64,000 nt of DNA from the NCBI GenBank assembly GCA_036504815.1, contig DASXUN010000003.1, positions 124,001 through 188,000 of the forward strand, read 5' to 3'. The first letter of the stretch is position 1; each line of letters starts with the position of its first letter. This stretch comes from Gemmatimonadaceae bacterium (GTDB lineage Bacteria; Gemmatimonadota; Gemmatimonadetes; Gemmatimonadales; Gemmatimonadaceae). This document shows positions 21,389-32,949 of the stretch, piece by piece. The notes under the pieces were generated by a model, which saw only the letters and a program-made list of their open reading frames with translations, had not been told where the DNA came from and ran no database searches. The translations under genes and the position numbers were made by a program.

Positions 21389-22633
21389 TTACGCCTGTTC
21401 GACGGTGTTGCGCTCGAGCAGCCACGCAAACACGCGGTCTTCGGTGATACCCCGCTCGATCTCGCGCAGGCGCCCCGCCTTCTGCAGCTGCGCGTACACC
21501 TGGCCGGCGTTCGCGCCGCGCTTCTCCGCCATCTCCTGGATCTTCGCGTCCACGTCGGCCTCGCTCGCCGTCAGGCGCTCACGCTCGGCGATCGTCTCGA
21601 TCACCAGGTCGCGGCGCACCTGCCGCTCCGCGGTGGCGCGGAACTCGGTGGTGAAACGCTCGGCCTCGGCCTCCGGCACCCCGTACGCCTGCGCGTACGA
21701 CTGCACCAGCTGCGTGACCCACGATGGCGGCACGTCGAACGGGTTGGCGCCGATGATCTCGTCGAGCAGCAACCCGCGCACGGCGGCATCGGCCTCGCGC
21801 ACCGCGCTCGCCTCGAGATCGCTGCGCACCACGGCGGTCAGCGCGTCGAGCGACTCGAAATCGCCCATCTCGCGCGCGAACGCGTCGTCGAGCGCCGGCA
21901 CGTCCTTGCGCTTCACTTCCTTCAGCTCGGCGCGCACCGTCTTCGTCTTGCCGCGTTGCGACTCGTCGGGGAAGTCATCGGGCCAGCGTACCGGGCGCTC
22001 CACCGTCCCGCCCGGCGTCAGTTCCATCAGCAGCTCCTCGATGGCCGGGATGGCCTGGCCCGCGCCGAGCACCACCCGGTACTCCTTGCCCTCGGGGAGC
22101 GCGCCCGCTTCGTCGGCCATCGAGAGCATCACCACCACCATGTCGCCCTCGGCCGGCTTGTCCTCCACCGGCGTCCACGAGGCGCGCTGGTCGCGCAGCT
22201 GCTCGAGCTGCTCCTTCACCTGGTCGTTGGTGACCGTCGCGGCCGGCCGCTTCACCTGGAAGCCCGACACGTGCGCGAGGGCGACGTCCGGCTGCACCTC
22301 ACAGTGCAGTTCGAAGGACAGCGCCTCGTCCTCGGCGAACTTCACGTCGTGCGCGTGCGGCTGCGTCACGAGCTTGAGCTTCTCCTGCTCGACGACCGCC
22401 TGATAGGCGTCGCGCATCACCTGCTCGAGCGCTTCCTGCTGGATGACGTCGGCGAACTTCTTCTCCACCATCGCCGCCGGCGCCTTGCCGATGCGGAAGC
22501 CCGGGAGGCGCACCTGCTGCGCCACACGCCGGGCCGCCCGCTTCTTGGCGTCCTTGACGGTCTCGCCCGGGACGGCGACCTGAATGCGGCGCTCGGCGCC
22601 CTCGGACTTCGTGTTGGTGATCTGGATATCCAT
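21389..22633 (-). CDS. tig: Trigger factor, ribosome-associated chaperone
   Basis: 414 aa with the three expected parts. The N-terminal ribosome-binding domain has the signature [16 protein letters not shown]. The FKBP-type peptidyl-prolyl isomerase domain is at about 150-240 ([16 protein letters not shown]). A helical C-terminal domain follows. It binds nascent chains at the ribosome exit. It is first gene of the tig-clpP-clpX set, the common order in bacteria, with 86 bp to the preferred clpP start. Confidence 0.96.
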   Translation of the reverse strand: MDIQITNTKSEGAERRIQVAVPGETVKDAKKRAARRVAQQVRLPGFRIGKAPAAMVEKKFADVIQQEALEQVMRDAYQAVVEQEKLKLVTQPHAHDVKFAEDEALSFELHCEVQPDVALAHVSGFQVKRPAATVTNDQVKEQLEQLRDQRASWTPVEDKPAEGDMVVVMLSMADEAGALPEGKEYRVVLGAGQAIPAIEELLMELTPGGTVERPVRWPDDFPDESQRGKTKTVRAELKEVKRKDVPALDDAFAREMGDFESLDALTAVVRSDLEASAVREADAAVRGLLLDEIIGANPFDVPPSWVTQLVQSYAQAYGVPEAEAERFTTEFRATAERQVRRDLVIETIAERERLTASEADVDAKIQEMAEKRGANAGQVYAQLQKAGRLREIERGITEDRVFAWLLERNTVEQA

Positions 22634-22676
22634 TGCGTACAGCCGACCTTCGGCGAATTGGGCACAGGGAAAAATT

Positions 22677-22702
22677 CCCCGCCGCCTGCTAAGGCAGCGG
22701 GG
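22677..22702 (-). terminator. Hairpin plus T-tract 40 bp before tig
   Basis: On the minus strand a CCCCGC...GCGGGG stem is followed by AATTTTT (22669-22675). This is a textbook intrinsic-terminator shape, but it sits between the tRNA gene and tig. It may end the tRNA transcript, or act as an attenuator if the tig promoter lies upstream of it. Confidence 0.6.
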
Positions 22703-22717
22703 CTACTATAGAACGGA

Positions 22718-22741
22718 AATTAGGGCTTGGAGGCCCTAATT
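22718..22741 (-). terminator. Perfect inverted repeat downstream of tRNA-Leu
   Basis: Nine-bp stem AATTAGGGC/GCCCTAATT with a 6-base loop, A/T at the base and G/C at the top. It lies about 15 bp upstream of the second hairpin and directly after the repeat array that follows the tRNA gene on the minus strand. Confidence 0.5.
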
Positions 22742-22745
22742 GGAA

Positions 22746-22935
22746 TGTCTCTGAGAAAAACAACAGAGAGACAACAGAGAAACAACAGAGAGACAACAGA
22801 CGCATCGGGTCGGCGGCCATCTCGCTCCGCTCGCGACCCATCGCCGGAAGGCAACCCGTTGCCCCGCAACGACCTGCGTTCTCTGTTGTCTCTGTGTTGT
22901 TTGTCTGTTGTTTCTCTGTTCTCTCTCTGTCTCTA
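22746..22935. repeat. Inverted array of CAACAGAGAGA-type 11-mers
   Basis: Left arm 22746-22800 has 11-bp units (CAACAGAGAGA and close variants) at 22761, 22772, 22783 and 22794. Right arm 22877-22935 contains the complementary CTCTGTTG-type motifs in a less regular order. The 76-bp centre (22801-22876) is ordinary GC-rich sequence without a gene. The right arm touches the 3' end of tRNA-Leu. The arms could form a long imperfect stem. Confidence 0.85.
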
Positions 22936-23017
22936 TGCGAGAGGCGGGACTCGAACCCGCAAGGGTTACCCCACTGGATCCTAAGTCCAGCGCGTCTGCC
23001 AGTTTCGCCACTCTCGC
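22936..23017 (-). tRNA. tRNA-Leu, anticodon TAG
   Basis: 82 nt on the minus strand. Acceptor stem GCGAGAG/CTCTCGC pairs perfectly, with discriminator A at 22936. The anticodon stem is CTGGA/TCCAG with loop CTTAGGA, giving anticodon TAG (codon CTA and wobble). The T-arm is GCGGGTTCGAGTCCCGC. A long variable arm is present, as expected for a class II tRNA. CCA is not encoded. Single-copy here, followed by the repeat array and two hairpins. Confidence 0.97.
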
Positions 23018-23059
23018 GTCCCCAGCAAGGTAGAACACCCAGCCCGTCGCCGTCAAAGG

Positions 23060-23094
23060 CAGAGGCGCGGAGCCGTCCCGGCCCCGCGCCTCTG
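23060..23094 (-). terminator. GC hairpin after htrA
   Basis: Eleven-bp perfect stem CAGAGGCGCGG/CCGCGCCTCTG with a 13-base loop, 42 bp after the htrA stop on the minus strand and followed by CTTTGACGG. A decamer array separates it from the htrA stop, the same arrangement as after clpX. Confidence 0.6.
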
Positions 23095-23136
23095 TCGTTC
23101 TCTCTCGTACTCTGTCGTACTCCATCGTACGCTGTG

Positions 23137-23143
<7 letters not shown>
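23094..23143. repeat. Degenerate copy of the GTCGTACTCT decamer array
   Basis: Five 10-bp units starting at 23094, 23104, 23114, 23124 and 23134. Each matches GTCGTACTCT at six or more positions and phase is kept at 10 bp. The last unit overlaps the htrA stop codon (23137-23139), so the array begins exactly at the 3' end of the gene. Confidence 0.75.
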
Positions 23144-24681
<1,538 letters not shown>

Positions 24682-24746
24682 AGTCGTACAGTAACGGTTT
24701 AGGGGGACGCTTGCTTAGACAGCTGGGGGGCGGGTTGAGTTCCCTA

Positions 24747-24850
24747 ACGGCAGATGGCGGATGGCAGATGGCGGAGGGCAGAGGTGGGGATGGCGCCGTG
24801 GCACCGCCAAGCATCTGCCATCCGCCATCTGCCCTCCGCCATCGCTAACC
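24747..24850. repeat. Inverted array of GATGGC-type heptamers after dnaK
   Basis: Left arm 24747-24795 contains GATGGC(G/A) heptamers; right arm 24811-24850 contains their complements (CATCTGC, CATCCGC). An 18-base segment (GATGGCGGATGGCAGATG) occurs in both arms in inverse orientation. It occupies almost all the space between the dnaK stop and the htrA start, so it is in the 3' untranslated region of dnaK. Same family as 15198-15283 and 62391-62518. Confidence 0.85.
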
Positions 24851-24851
24851 C

Positions 24852-26783
<1,932 letters not shown>

Positions 26784-27043
26784 CTGGTCCTCGTTTCGGT
26801 AAGAAGGTCGCACGGCCACCGCGCCGCAGAGGTCCCCAACGACGCGTCAGGGCGGCCGGTTTCGCCGGACTGCCCCAACTATCAGGCAAGGGTGGGGCCA
26901 CAGAACCACTGCCGATTTGACTGGAATTGCCGTTCGATGCCCGTTACTAATGGCAGGACAACGACTTGCGGTGCGAGGAACCGCAGGAACGGCAGGGCTG
27001 CGATGGCTTTGAGCGCGTGGCGGCGTCGAGTGGTTTCGCCGGC

Positions 27044-27883
27044 TCAGCCGTATCGACCCTCGACGTAATCAGCCGTCTCAGGCCGCTGGGGTGACAGGAA
27101 GAGGTCCTCCGTTGCGCGGTGCTCCACCGCACGCCCCATGAGCATGAAGATCGTCTCTTCGCTGGCCCGACGGGCCTGAGCCATGTTGTGGGTCACGATG
27201 AGGATGGTGTACTCCCCCCGTAGATCCCACATCAACTCCTCCACAGCCTCGGTGCCGGCGGGATCCAGGGCCGAGCAGGGCTCGTCCATCAGGATCACCT
27301 TGGGCTTCACCGGCAAGAGGCGAGCGATGCAGAGTTTCTGCTGCTCCTCCAGCGTAAGCGAGAGGGCGTGATCCCCGAGACGGTCTTTCACCCGGTCCCA
27401 CAGCAGCACTTCCTCGAGGGCTTTCTGCAAAATGGCATCTTCATCGCTCCGGCTCACCTGCTCCTTCCCGCGGTGAATGCGGTGGCTGAAGAGCACGTTG
27501 TCGCGGATGGAGAGGGGGAGGGGGTTGGGGCGCTGGAAGACCATCCCGACTTCCTTGCGGAGGCGGACTACCTCGACCTCCGGAGCAAGCACGTCCTGCC
27601 CGAGGACGCGCACGAGTCCGGTGGTTCGCACATATCCCAGCCGTTCGTTGATCCGGTTCACGGTTCGGAGGAACGTCGTCTTCCCGCAGCCGGACGGGCC
27701 AATGAGGGAGGTGATGATCCCCAGCTTGATCTGGAGACTCACGTCGATGAGAGCTTGGAAGTCGCCATACCAGAGGTTCAGCGCCTCCGTGGCGATGGCC
27801 AGCGAAGGCATCGGCAACGTCGGAACCTCGCCCGACGGCACGGACGTTGATGCCGCGGGAACTGTCGCGCCGGGCTCAGCCAA
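27044..27883 (-). CDS. PstB paralogue 1 of Pst system 1 (altered ABC signature)
   Basis: 279 aa from a TTG overlapping the upstream stop (TTGGCTGA), preceded by GGAGGGG. Phosphate-transporter ATPase by overall match (WYGDFQALIDVSL, NRINERLG, ADYVEGRYG at the C-terminus). Walker A GPSGCGKT (62-69), Q-loop Gln117, Walker B MDE (199-201) and H-loop His232 are all intact. The signature, normally LSGGQQQR, reads LSLTLEEQQKL (174-184). The remaining sequence is undamaged, so this is not decay. It is coupled to the second pstB, which has the opposite set of changes. Confidence 0.9.
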   Translation of the reverse strand: MAEPGATVPAASTSVPSGEVPTLPMPSLAIATEALNLWYGDFQALIDVSLQIKLGIITSLIGPSGCGKTTFLRTVNRINERLGYVRTTGLVRVLGQDVLAPEVEVVRLRKEVGMVFQRPNPLPLSIRDNVLFSHRIHRGKEQVSRSDEDAILQKALEEVLLWDRVKDRLGDHALSLTLEEQQKLCIARLLPVKPKVILMDEPCSALDPAGTEAVEELMWDLRGEYTILIVTHNMAQARRASEETIFMLMGRAVEHRATEDLFLSPQRPETADYVEGRYG

Positions 27884-28709
27884 ATTTCCCCTCCACGTAT
27901 TCCCTGGTGCGACGGTCCTTCACCTCACCCGTGAAGAACTCCTCCGTTTCGCCAACCTCCACCACCTCACCGTTCATGAAGAAGGCCGTGCGATGCGCCA
28001 ACCGCCTGGCCTGCTGCACCAGGTTGGTGACCATGATGATGGTCATCTCCTCGCGCAGGCCCTTGAGAATCTCCTCGATGCGCATCGTGGTGACCGGATC
28101 CACGGCGATCGAGAACTCGTCCAGGAGGAGCAGTTCGGGATCCTGTGAGAGGGCGCGCGCGATGGTGAGGCGCTGCTGCTGGCCGCCGCTCAACAGCGAA
28201 CCCAGGGCGCCGAGGCGGTCCTTGACTTCGTCCCAAAGGGTCGCGCGCCGCAGGCACCGCTCCACGATCTCATCGAGCTCGCGCTTCAGCTTCACCCCCG
28301 CGAGCCGTGGGGCCAGGGCCACGTTGTCGTAGATGCTCAGCGGCAGTCCCACGGGCAGTGGGAACACCACCCCGATCCGGCGTCGCAGCGCATAGACGTT
28401 GGTGAAGGTGGTGACGTCCTCTCCGTCGAAGAGCACCTGTCCCTTGACCCACATCCCCGTCACCATCTCGTTCATCCGGTTCAGCGCGCGCAGGAAGCTG
28501 CTCTTCCCGCCGTTGCTGGGGCCGATGATCCCGAAGATCTCCTTCTCGCGAACCTGGAGGTTCACGCCCGAGAGCACGGTGGTTCCGGGATATCCCAGCG
28601 AGAGGTTCCGCACCTCGAGCTTGATCGGCGCCTCCGGCGACGCGACGCCGCTCGGCGCGTCGGGAGCGATACCCGAGGGGATCTCGCTGCGCCCGGCGTC
28701 GGTCACCAC
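27876..28709 (-). CDS. PstB paralogue 2 of Pst system 1 (altered Q-loop and H-loop)
   Basis: 277 aa from a GTG overlapping the pstA stop. Strong match to PstB (NLSLGYPGTTVLSGV, LRALNRMNEM, EYVEGKFG). The signature LSGGQQQR (173-180) is canonical. Walker A is GPSNGGKS (63-70) instead of GPSGCGKS. The Q-loop Gln is Pro117 (VVFPLP). Walker B continues DEFSIAVD rather than DEPxSALD. The switch His is Asn229 (MVTNLV). The catalytic Glu198 is kept. It probably pairs with paralogue 1 on PstA/PstC rather than acting as a homodimer. Confidence 0.9.
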   Translation of the reverse strand: MVTDAGRSEIPSGIAPDAPSGVASPEAPIKLEVRNLSLGYPGTTVLSGVNLQVREKEIFGIIGPSNGGKSSFLRALNRMNEMVTGMWVKGQVLFDGEDVTTFTNVYALRRRIGVVFPLPVGLPLSIYDNVALAPRLAGVKLKRELDEIVERCLRRATLWDEVKDRLGALGSLLSGGQQQRLTIARALSQDPELLLLDEFSIAVDPVTTMRIEEILKGLREEMTIIMVTNLVQQARRLAHRTAFFMNGEVVEVGETEEFFTGEVKDRRTREYVEGKFG

Positions 28710-29572
28710 TTCTTCTTCCCCCTGAGGTAGACCCGGAATCCCACCGCCGCCGCGTTCATCGTGAGCACCATGGTGATCAGGGAGAGGGCGACGCCATAGG
28801 GAAGCTCTTCAGACACGCCGGGCACCTGCGTGGAGATGACGAACAGGTGCAGCGCCATGGCCATGGTTTCGTCGAAGATCCCCCGGGGCAGGAAGGGCGA
28901 GTAGAACACGGCGCCGGTGAACATGATGGGCGCCGTCTCGCCGGCCGCGCGCGAGACGGTCAGAATGACGCCCGTCAGAATGCCGGAAAGGGAGTTGGGC
29001 AGCACCACGCGGCGAATCGTCTGCCAGCGCGTGGCCCCGAGGCTCCAGCAGGCTTCTCGAAAGGCCCACGGGACCGACTGCAGCGATTCTCTCGTGGCCA
29101 CGATGACCACGGGCAGGTTCATCACCGCCAGCGTGAGCGACGCCGCCAGAATGCTGGTTCCGAAGCGGAAGAACAGGACGAACGCGCCAAGCCCGAAAAG
29201 CGCGTGCACGATCGAGGGAACGCCGGCCAGGTTGATGATGGCCAGGTTGATGGTCCGGGTCAGCCAGTTGTCCGGCGCGTATTCGCTCAGGTAAATCGCC
29301 GCCGCGACGCCCAGCGGGACCGTTGCCAGCACCGAACCGCCCACCAGCCAGACGGTTCCCAGGAGGGCCGGAAAGATGCCCCCGGCCGTCATGCCTTGCG
29401 TGGGCATCCCCGTCAGGAAGTGCCAGGAGATGGCGGACGAACCCTTGAAGACGAGCACCCCGAGGATCATGGCCACGGGCACCACGAGCACCACGGTCAT
29501 CAGGAAGAAGACGGCCGTCACGAGCCGCTCGACCTGACGGTTCCGCCGGTTCACGGATGTCGCCTCGAACAT
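28703..29572 (-). CDS. pstA: PstA, phosphate ABC transporter permease (system 1)
   Basis: 289 aa, about six transmembrane segments. The ABC permease coupling (EAA) motif is EACWSLGATRWQTIRRVVLPNS. Typical PstA features include VPSIVHALFGLGAFV and AAGETAPIMFTGAVF. It forms the inner-membrane channel with PstC. The start is 3 bp after the pstC stop. The stop overlaps the following pstB. Confidence 0.95.
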   Translation of the reverse strand: MFEATSVNRRNRQVERLVTAVFFLMTVVLVVPVAMILGVLVFKGSSAISWHFLTGMPTQGMTAGGIFPALLGTVWLVGGSVLATVPLGVAAAIYLSEYAPDNWLTRTINLAIINLAGVPSIVHALFGLGAFVLFFRFGTSILAASLTLAVMNLPVVIVATRESLQSVPWAFREACWSLGATRWQTIRRVVLPNSLSGILTGVILTVSRAAGETAPIMFTGAVFYSPFLPRGIFDETMAMALHLFVISTQVPGVSEELPYGVALSLITMVLTMNAAAVGFRVYLRGKKKW

Positions 29573-29575
29573 GCG

Positions 29576-30547
29576 CTACCTCCCTCTCCTCACGCCCCGC
29601 ACGACGAGGTCGGCAGCGAGATTGATGACGAAGGTCACCGCAAAGAGCAGGATGCCCAGGGTGAAGAGCGCCTGGTAGTGATCGGAGCCCTGCGCGGTCT
29701 CCCCGAGTTCAGCCGCAATCGTGGCGGTCAGCGCCCGCACCGAATCGAAGATGCTGGTCGGGATGTTGATCGAGTGGCCGCTGGCCATCAGGACCGCCAT
29801 CGTCTCGCCGAACGCCCGACCGATGCCGAGCAGCACCGCTCCCAGGAGACCGTTCTTCGCGGCCGGCAGCACGACCTTCACGACGATCTGCCAGCGCGTC
29901 GCGCCCATCGCCTCGGCCGCCTCGCGATACGTGTCGGGCACGGCCTTGAGGGCATCCTCGGCAATCGTGGTGATGACGGGCGCCGCCATCAGCGCGAGAA
30001 TGATCCCGGCGTTGAGGATGTTGAGTCCCACGGGAACGTGGAAGATCCGGATGATCAAGCCGTTCATGATGGAGAGCCCGATGAAGCCCCAGACCACCGA
30101 GGGGATGGCAGCGAGCAGTTCCACCAGGATCTTCAGGCTCTCCCGGAGCTTGCCCTTGGCGAACTCGCCGATGAAGATGGCGGCGCCAAGCGAGAAGGGG
30201 ACAGAGACCAGCATTGCCAGGCCGGTCACGGACGCCGTCCCGAGGATGAGGGCGAGGACTCCGTACGTGGGATGGCGCTCCGACGTCGGTCGCCACGCCG
30301 GCGACCCAAAGAACTCCTGGACGTTGACGGTGTGAACGATGAACCCCGTCCCCTCCTTCATGATGAACACGAAGATCGCCAGGATGAAGACGATGGCGGA
30401 GATCCCGCCGACGAAGACCACGGCCGCCACGCCCTTGTCCTGATACCACGCCCAGTCCCGACGGCGGAGTCCGCCGTGGCGCACGACGCGCCGGCGGGGA
30501 GGCGCGAGAACGTCGGTTGCGGCGGGAAGCGCTGCCTCAGGCGGCAT
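29576..30547 (-). CDS. pstC: PstC, phosphate ABC transporter permease (system 1)
   Basis: 323 aa. A 35-residue basic cytoplasmic N-terminus is followed by about six transmembrane helices. The permease motifs are AAIPSVVWGFIGL, EAAEAMGATRWQIVVKVVLPAA and GIGRAFGETMAVLM. It overlaps the end of the phoU-fusion gene by 11 bp, so translation is coupled. It pairs with PstA. Confidence 0.95.
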   Translation of the reverse strand: MPPEAALPAATDVLAPPRRRVVRHGGLRRRDWAWYQDKGVAAVVFVGGISAIVFILAIFVFIMKEGTGFIVHTVNVQEFFGSPAWRPTSERHPTYGVLALILGTASVTGLAMLVSVPFSLGAAIFIGEFAKGKLRESLKILVELLAAIPSVVWGFIGLSIMNGLIIRIFHVPVGLNILNAGIILALMAAPVITTIAEDALKAVPDTYREAAEAMGATRWQIVVKVVLPAAKNGLLGAVLLGIGRAFGETMAVLMASGHSINIPTSIFDSVRALTATIAAELGETAQGSDHYQALFTLGILLFAVTFVINLAADLVVRGVRRGR

Positions 30548-31619
30548 CTACGCCCCGGAGGATCAGCATAAGTTCCCGCATGCGGGAGGCGATCTCCCGG
30601 TACAGCACGTCGGCGCGCTCCGAGCCTTCGTCACTGAAGGGACACGGGCCCACGTCCCAGTTCAGGAAGATCGTCTTGTAGGGCAGCTCTCCGACCTTCT
30701 CTCGCGACTCGCGGTCCAAGCCGATGATGAGGTGGAAGTGCCGCGGCTCTGCCATGAGTTCGGGGAGGCGTTTGGGATGGATACCCTCGAGCGGCAAGCC
30801 ATGCCCCTCGAGGAACGCGACGGCCTCGGGGCGCATGGCGTCCGCGGGCTCCCACCCGGCGCTGGAGAACGCTCCACAGTCCGGGAACGCCTGCCTGGCG
30901 TACGCCTCCGCAAGCAGGCTCTTGCAGTCGTTGGCCCGGTCCACGAAGAGGATCCGGTAGACCTTGGGATTATGGGTCTCGCCGGTGACCGCGAAGAGCG
31001 TCTCCTGGGCGACGTTCTCGGCCTGGTCCGACACGCGCAGCAGGACGTAGAGCGCCTTCGCGTAGCCGAAGAGATCCCGGACCGGGACCTTGTGCCGCTC
31101 GCCGGTCGCAATCAGGTCCTCCGACGCCTTGTCGTGGGTGGAGTCCATGTTGTACGTGAGGCCCAGCGTCCGCCGTGCCATGTCGGCGTTCTCCTCTCGG
31201 AACGCGTGCAGGGCCTCGGCGAGACAGACGCGCGCCTGGTGGGACAGCAGCTCGAAGTCCCGGGCGATGAGGTCGGGGGGCGGCCCCGAGCCGCGGATCG
31301 TATGGCGGCTGACCGTCGCGGCGTAGTCTCCGATCCGCTCGAGCGCCACGCCCACGCGCTGCACCGCGGAGATGTACCGGAGATCGTGCCCAACCGGGAG
31401 ATGCCGGACGATGAACCCGTGACAGAGACGATCGAGGTGGCGCGTGATCCGGTTGATGACGCGGTCCTTGAGGATCACCTGCGTGGCAAGCTCAAGGTCA
31501 AAGGTCAGGAGCGCCCTGACCGCGTCACCTACCTGCTCCTGCGCGAGCGTCGCCGCCGCGTCGACCTCGCTACGGATCTCCCGTAGGTCGACGTCCAGCC
31601 GCTCCTGATAGTGGCTCAC
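30537..31619 (-). CDS. PhoU fused to a low-molecular-weight phosphatase/arsenate-reductase-like domain
   Basis: 360 aa. Residues 1-215 are a PhoU domain with both three-helix metal-binding repeats (ERIGDYAATV at 94-103, SDQAENVAQE near 197-206). Residues 220-350 look like an LMW protein-tyrosine-phosphatase/ArsC fold: YRILFVDRANDCKSLLAEAY aligns with the ILFVCxxNxCRS phosphate loop. The nucleophile Cys is Asp227 and the loop Arg is Lys233, while Asn230, Cys232 and Ser234 remain. The late loop (LNWDVGPCPF) also lacks the usual catalytic DP pair. Probably non-catalytic and possibly an anion sensor. It sits between pstS and pstC. Confidence 0.88.
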   Translation of the reverse strand: MSHYQERLDVDLREIRSEVDAAATLAQEQVGDAVRALLTFDLELATQVILKDRVINRITRHLDRLCHGFIVRHLPVGHDLRYISAVQRVGVALERIGDYAATVSRHTIRGSGPPPDLIARDFELLSHQARVCLAEALHAFREENADMARRTLGLTYNMDSTHDKASEDLIATGERHKVPVRDLFGYAKALYVLLRVSDQAENVAQETLFAVTGETHNPKVYRILFVDRANDCKSLLAEAYARQAFPDCGAFSSAGWEPADAMRPEAVAFLEGHGLPLEGIHPKRLPELMAEPRHFHLIIGLDRESREKVGELPYKTIFLNWDVGPCPFSDEGSERADVLYREIASRMRELMLILRGVDAA

Positions 31620-31667
31620 GTTCGCAATCCTCCCGGCGGGCCCTCGGGGCCGTACGAGGGTGGTGGC

Positions 31668-32558
31668 TCAGCGGGCGCTGGTCGCGGGACAGGCCAGGTC
31701 GGCCTTCAATGGGGCGTACCCCGCCTTCATGAGGATGCACTGCCCCTCGTCGCTCAGGATCCAGTCGAGGTACGCCTTGGTGGCGCCCGTTGGCTCGCCT
31801 GTCGTGTACATGAAGAGCGGCCGCGAGATGGGGTAGCTCCGATCCTGCGCCGTCTTCTCGGTGGGCGTGACGCACGCCGATCCTTCACCCGCCGACACGC
31901 AGGGCATCTTCACGGCGGTGGTGGCGTAGCCGAGCCCGCTGTACCCGATGGCACACGGCGTGTTGGCGACCAGGTCCACGACGTCCTTGGAGCCATGCAT
32001 GTCGCGAGAGCCGAGCTTGTACTCCTTGTCGCCCAGGACCCGCTCCTTGAAGTAGGAGTAGGTCCCGGAGTTGTTCTGGCGACTCACCCGGACGATCTCG
32101 CCCGAGGGACATCCGGGCACCGTCACCTTGAGGTCCGACCATTGGTTGGCAGTGCCGCCCTCGGCATAGATCGACGCCAGGGTTGCGAAGCTGATCGAGG
32201 TGATCGGGTTGTTGGCGTGCAGGAACACGGCCAGCGCGTCGTAGCCGACGATGAACTCCTTGGGAGCCTTGCCGCGCGCGTTGCGGACCGCGTCAATCTC
32301 GCTCTGCTTGATCTCCCGCGAGGCGTTGGCGATGTCCACGGTCCCGTTGATGAGGGCGCTGAAGCCGGTCCCGGACCCTCCGCCGGAGACGGCGACGGTC
32401 ACTCCGGGAACCTTCGCGGCGTACGCCTCCGCCCAGGCCTGGGCGACGTTCACCATGGTGTCGGAGCCCTTGTTCTGGATGGCCTGCCGTTCTTCACCGG
32501 CCGGGCGCCCGCAGGAAAGGGAGAGAGCCACCGCCGCCATCACGATCGACCGTTTCAC
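31668..32558 (-). CDS. pstS: PstS-like phosphate-binding lipoprotein (system 1)
   Basis: 296 aa. A lipoprotein signal ends in LSLSC. The phosphate-binding motifs are NKGSDTM, SGGGSGTGFSALINGTVDIANASR and SRQNNSGTYSYF. I chose the GTG at 32558 because GAAGGAG is 5 bp upstream; the GTG at 32564 would overlap that site. It captures phosphate for PstCA. First gene of the pst1 operon, 48 bp before the phoU fusion. No 11-bp Pho-box-like repeat is found upstream, in contrast to system 2. Confidence 0.93.
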   Translation of the reverse strand: MKRSIVMAAVALSLSCGRPAGEERQAIQNKGSDTMVNVAQAWAEAYAAKVPGVTVAVSGGGSGTGFSALINGTVDIANASREIKQSEIDAVRNARGKAPKEFIVGYDALAVFLHANNPITSISFATLASIYAEGGTANQWSDLKVTVPGCPSGEIVRVSRQNNSGTYSYFKERVLGDKEYKLGSRDMHGSKDVVDLVANTPCAIGYSGLGYATTAVKMPCVSAGEGSACVTPTEKTAQDRSYPISRPLFMYTTGEPTGATKAYLDWILSDEGQCILMKAGYAPLKADLACPATSAR

Positions 32559-32949
32559 GATCACTCCTTCGAAATCGGAAAGAAAACCGTTGGGTTGCTT
32601 TGGGGGGCAGCATCAGAATTCTACCGGGCGGGGCACCGACCTTCAAGTTGAAGAACGCTCTGGCGACCGCTTGCGCGACCCGCCGACGTCGCTCACGACC
32701 ACGTGGCGGTATGGGAGGCACGCCCCAATGGCGCGGGTTCGCTGATCGCCGGGGCCTCCCCATCCGGGACCCCTGCCGTCGTCGGCGGACGCGGAGTTCT
32801 TGCGAGCGAGAAGGACTCCTGCGCATGTTGCCGGACGCTTCCGCCGCCTATTGTTGGGGGCAATTCCTGCGCGCGGACACCGCGGTTCCGCCCAGTCGTT
32901 CGTCCCGGGTTGTGGACCGGCGATCGTTGCGCACAGACTTCTCGCGAAC
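32559..32949. other. 391-bp spacer between divergent pstS1 and rhomboid genes
   Basis: No gene is supported here. Short open frames have neither ribosome-binding sites nor recognisable products. The only structure seen is an imperfect 9-bp hairpin near 32792-32819 (GGAGTTCTT/AAGGACTCC). It must hold promoters for both flanking genes. Its base composition is slightly less GC-rich near pstS1. The TNACG repeats used elsewhere in the island do not occur in 11-bp phase. Confidence 0.6.

Noticed and set aside
22936..23017. Integration site of a mobile element at tRNA-Leu
   Set aside because: No integrase gene, no direct repeat of the tRNA end and no foreign gene cluster next to it; only the low-complexity arms remain as a hint.
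27044..28709. The variant pstB genes as decaying pseudogenes
   Set aside because: Both are full length, in frame, coupled with good ribosome-binding sites, and substitutions are confined to complementary motifs.
30537..31619. PhoU fusion as a sequencing-fused pair of two genes
   Set aside because: The frame is continuous, with no internal start signal between the domains, and the downstream pstC overlaps the end of the second domain as in a normal operon.
32559..32949. Pho box before pstS of system 1
   Set aside because: TCACG pentamers occur near 32540, 32555 and 32693, but none has an 11-bp partner and the first two are inside the gene.
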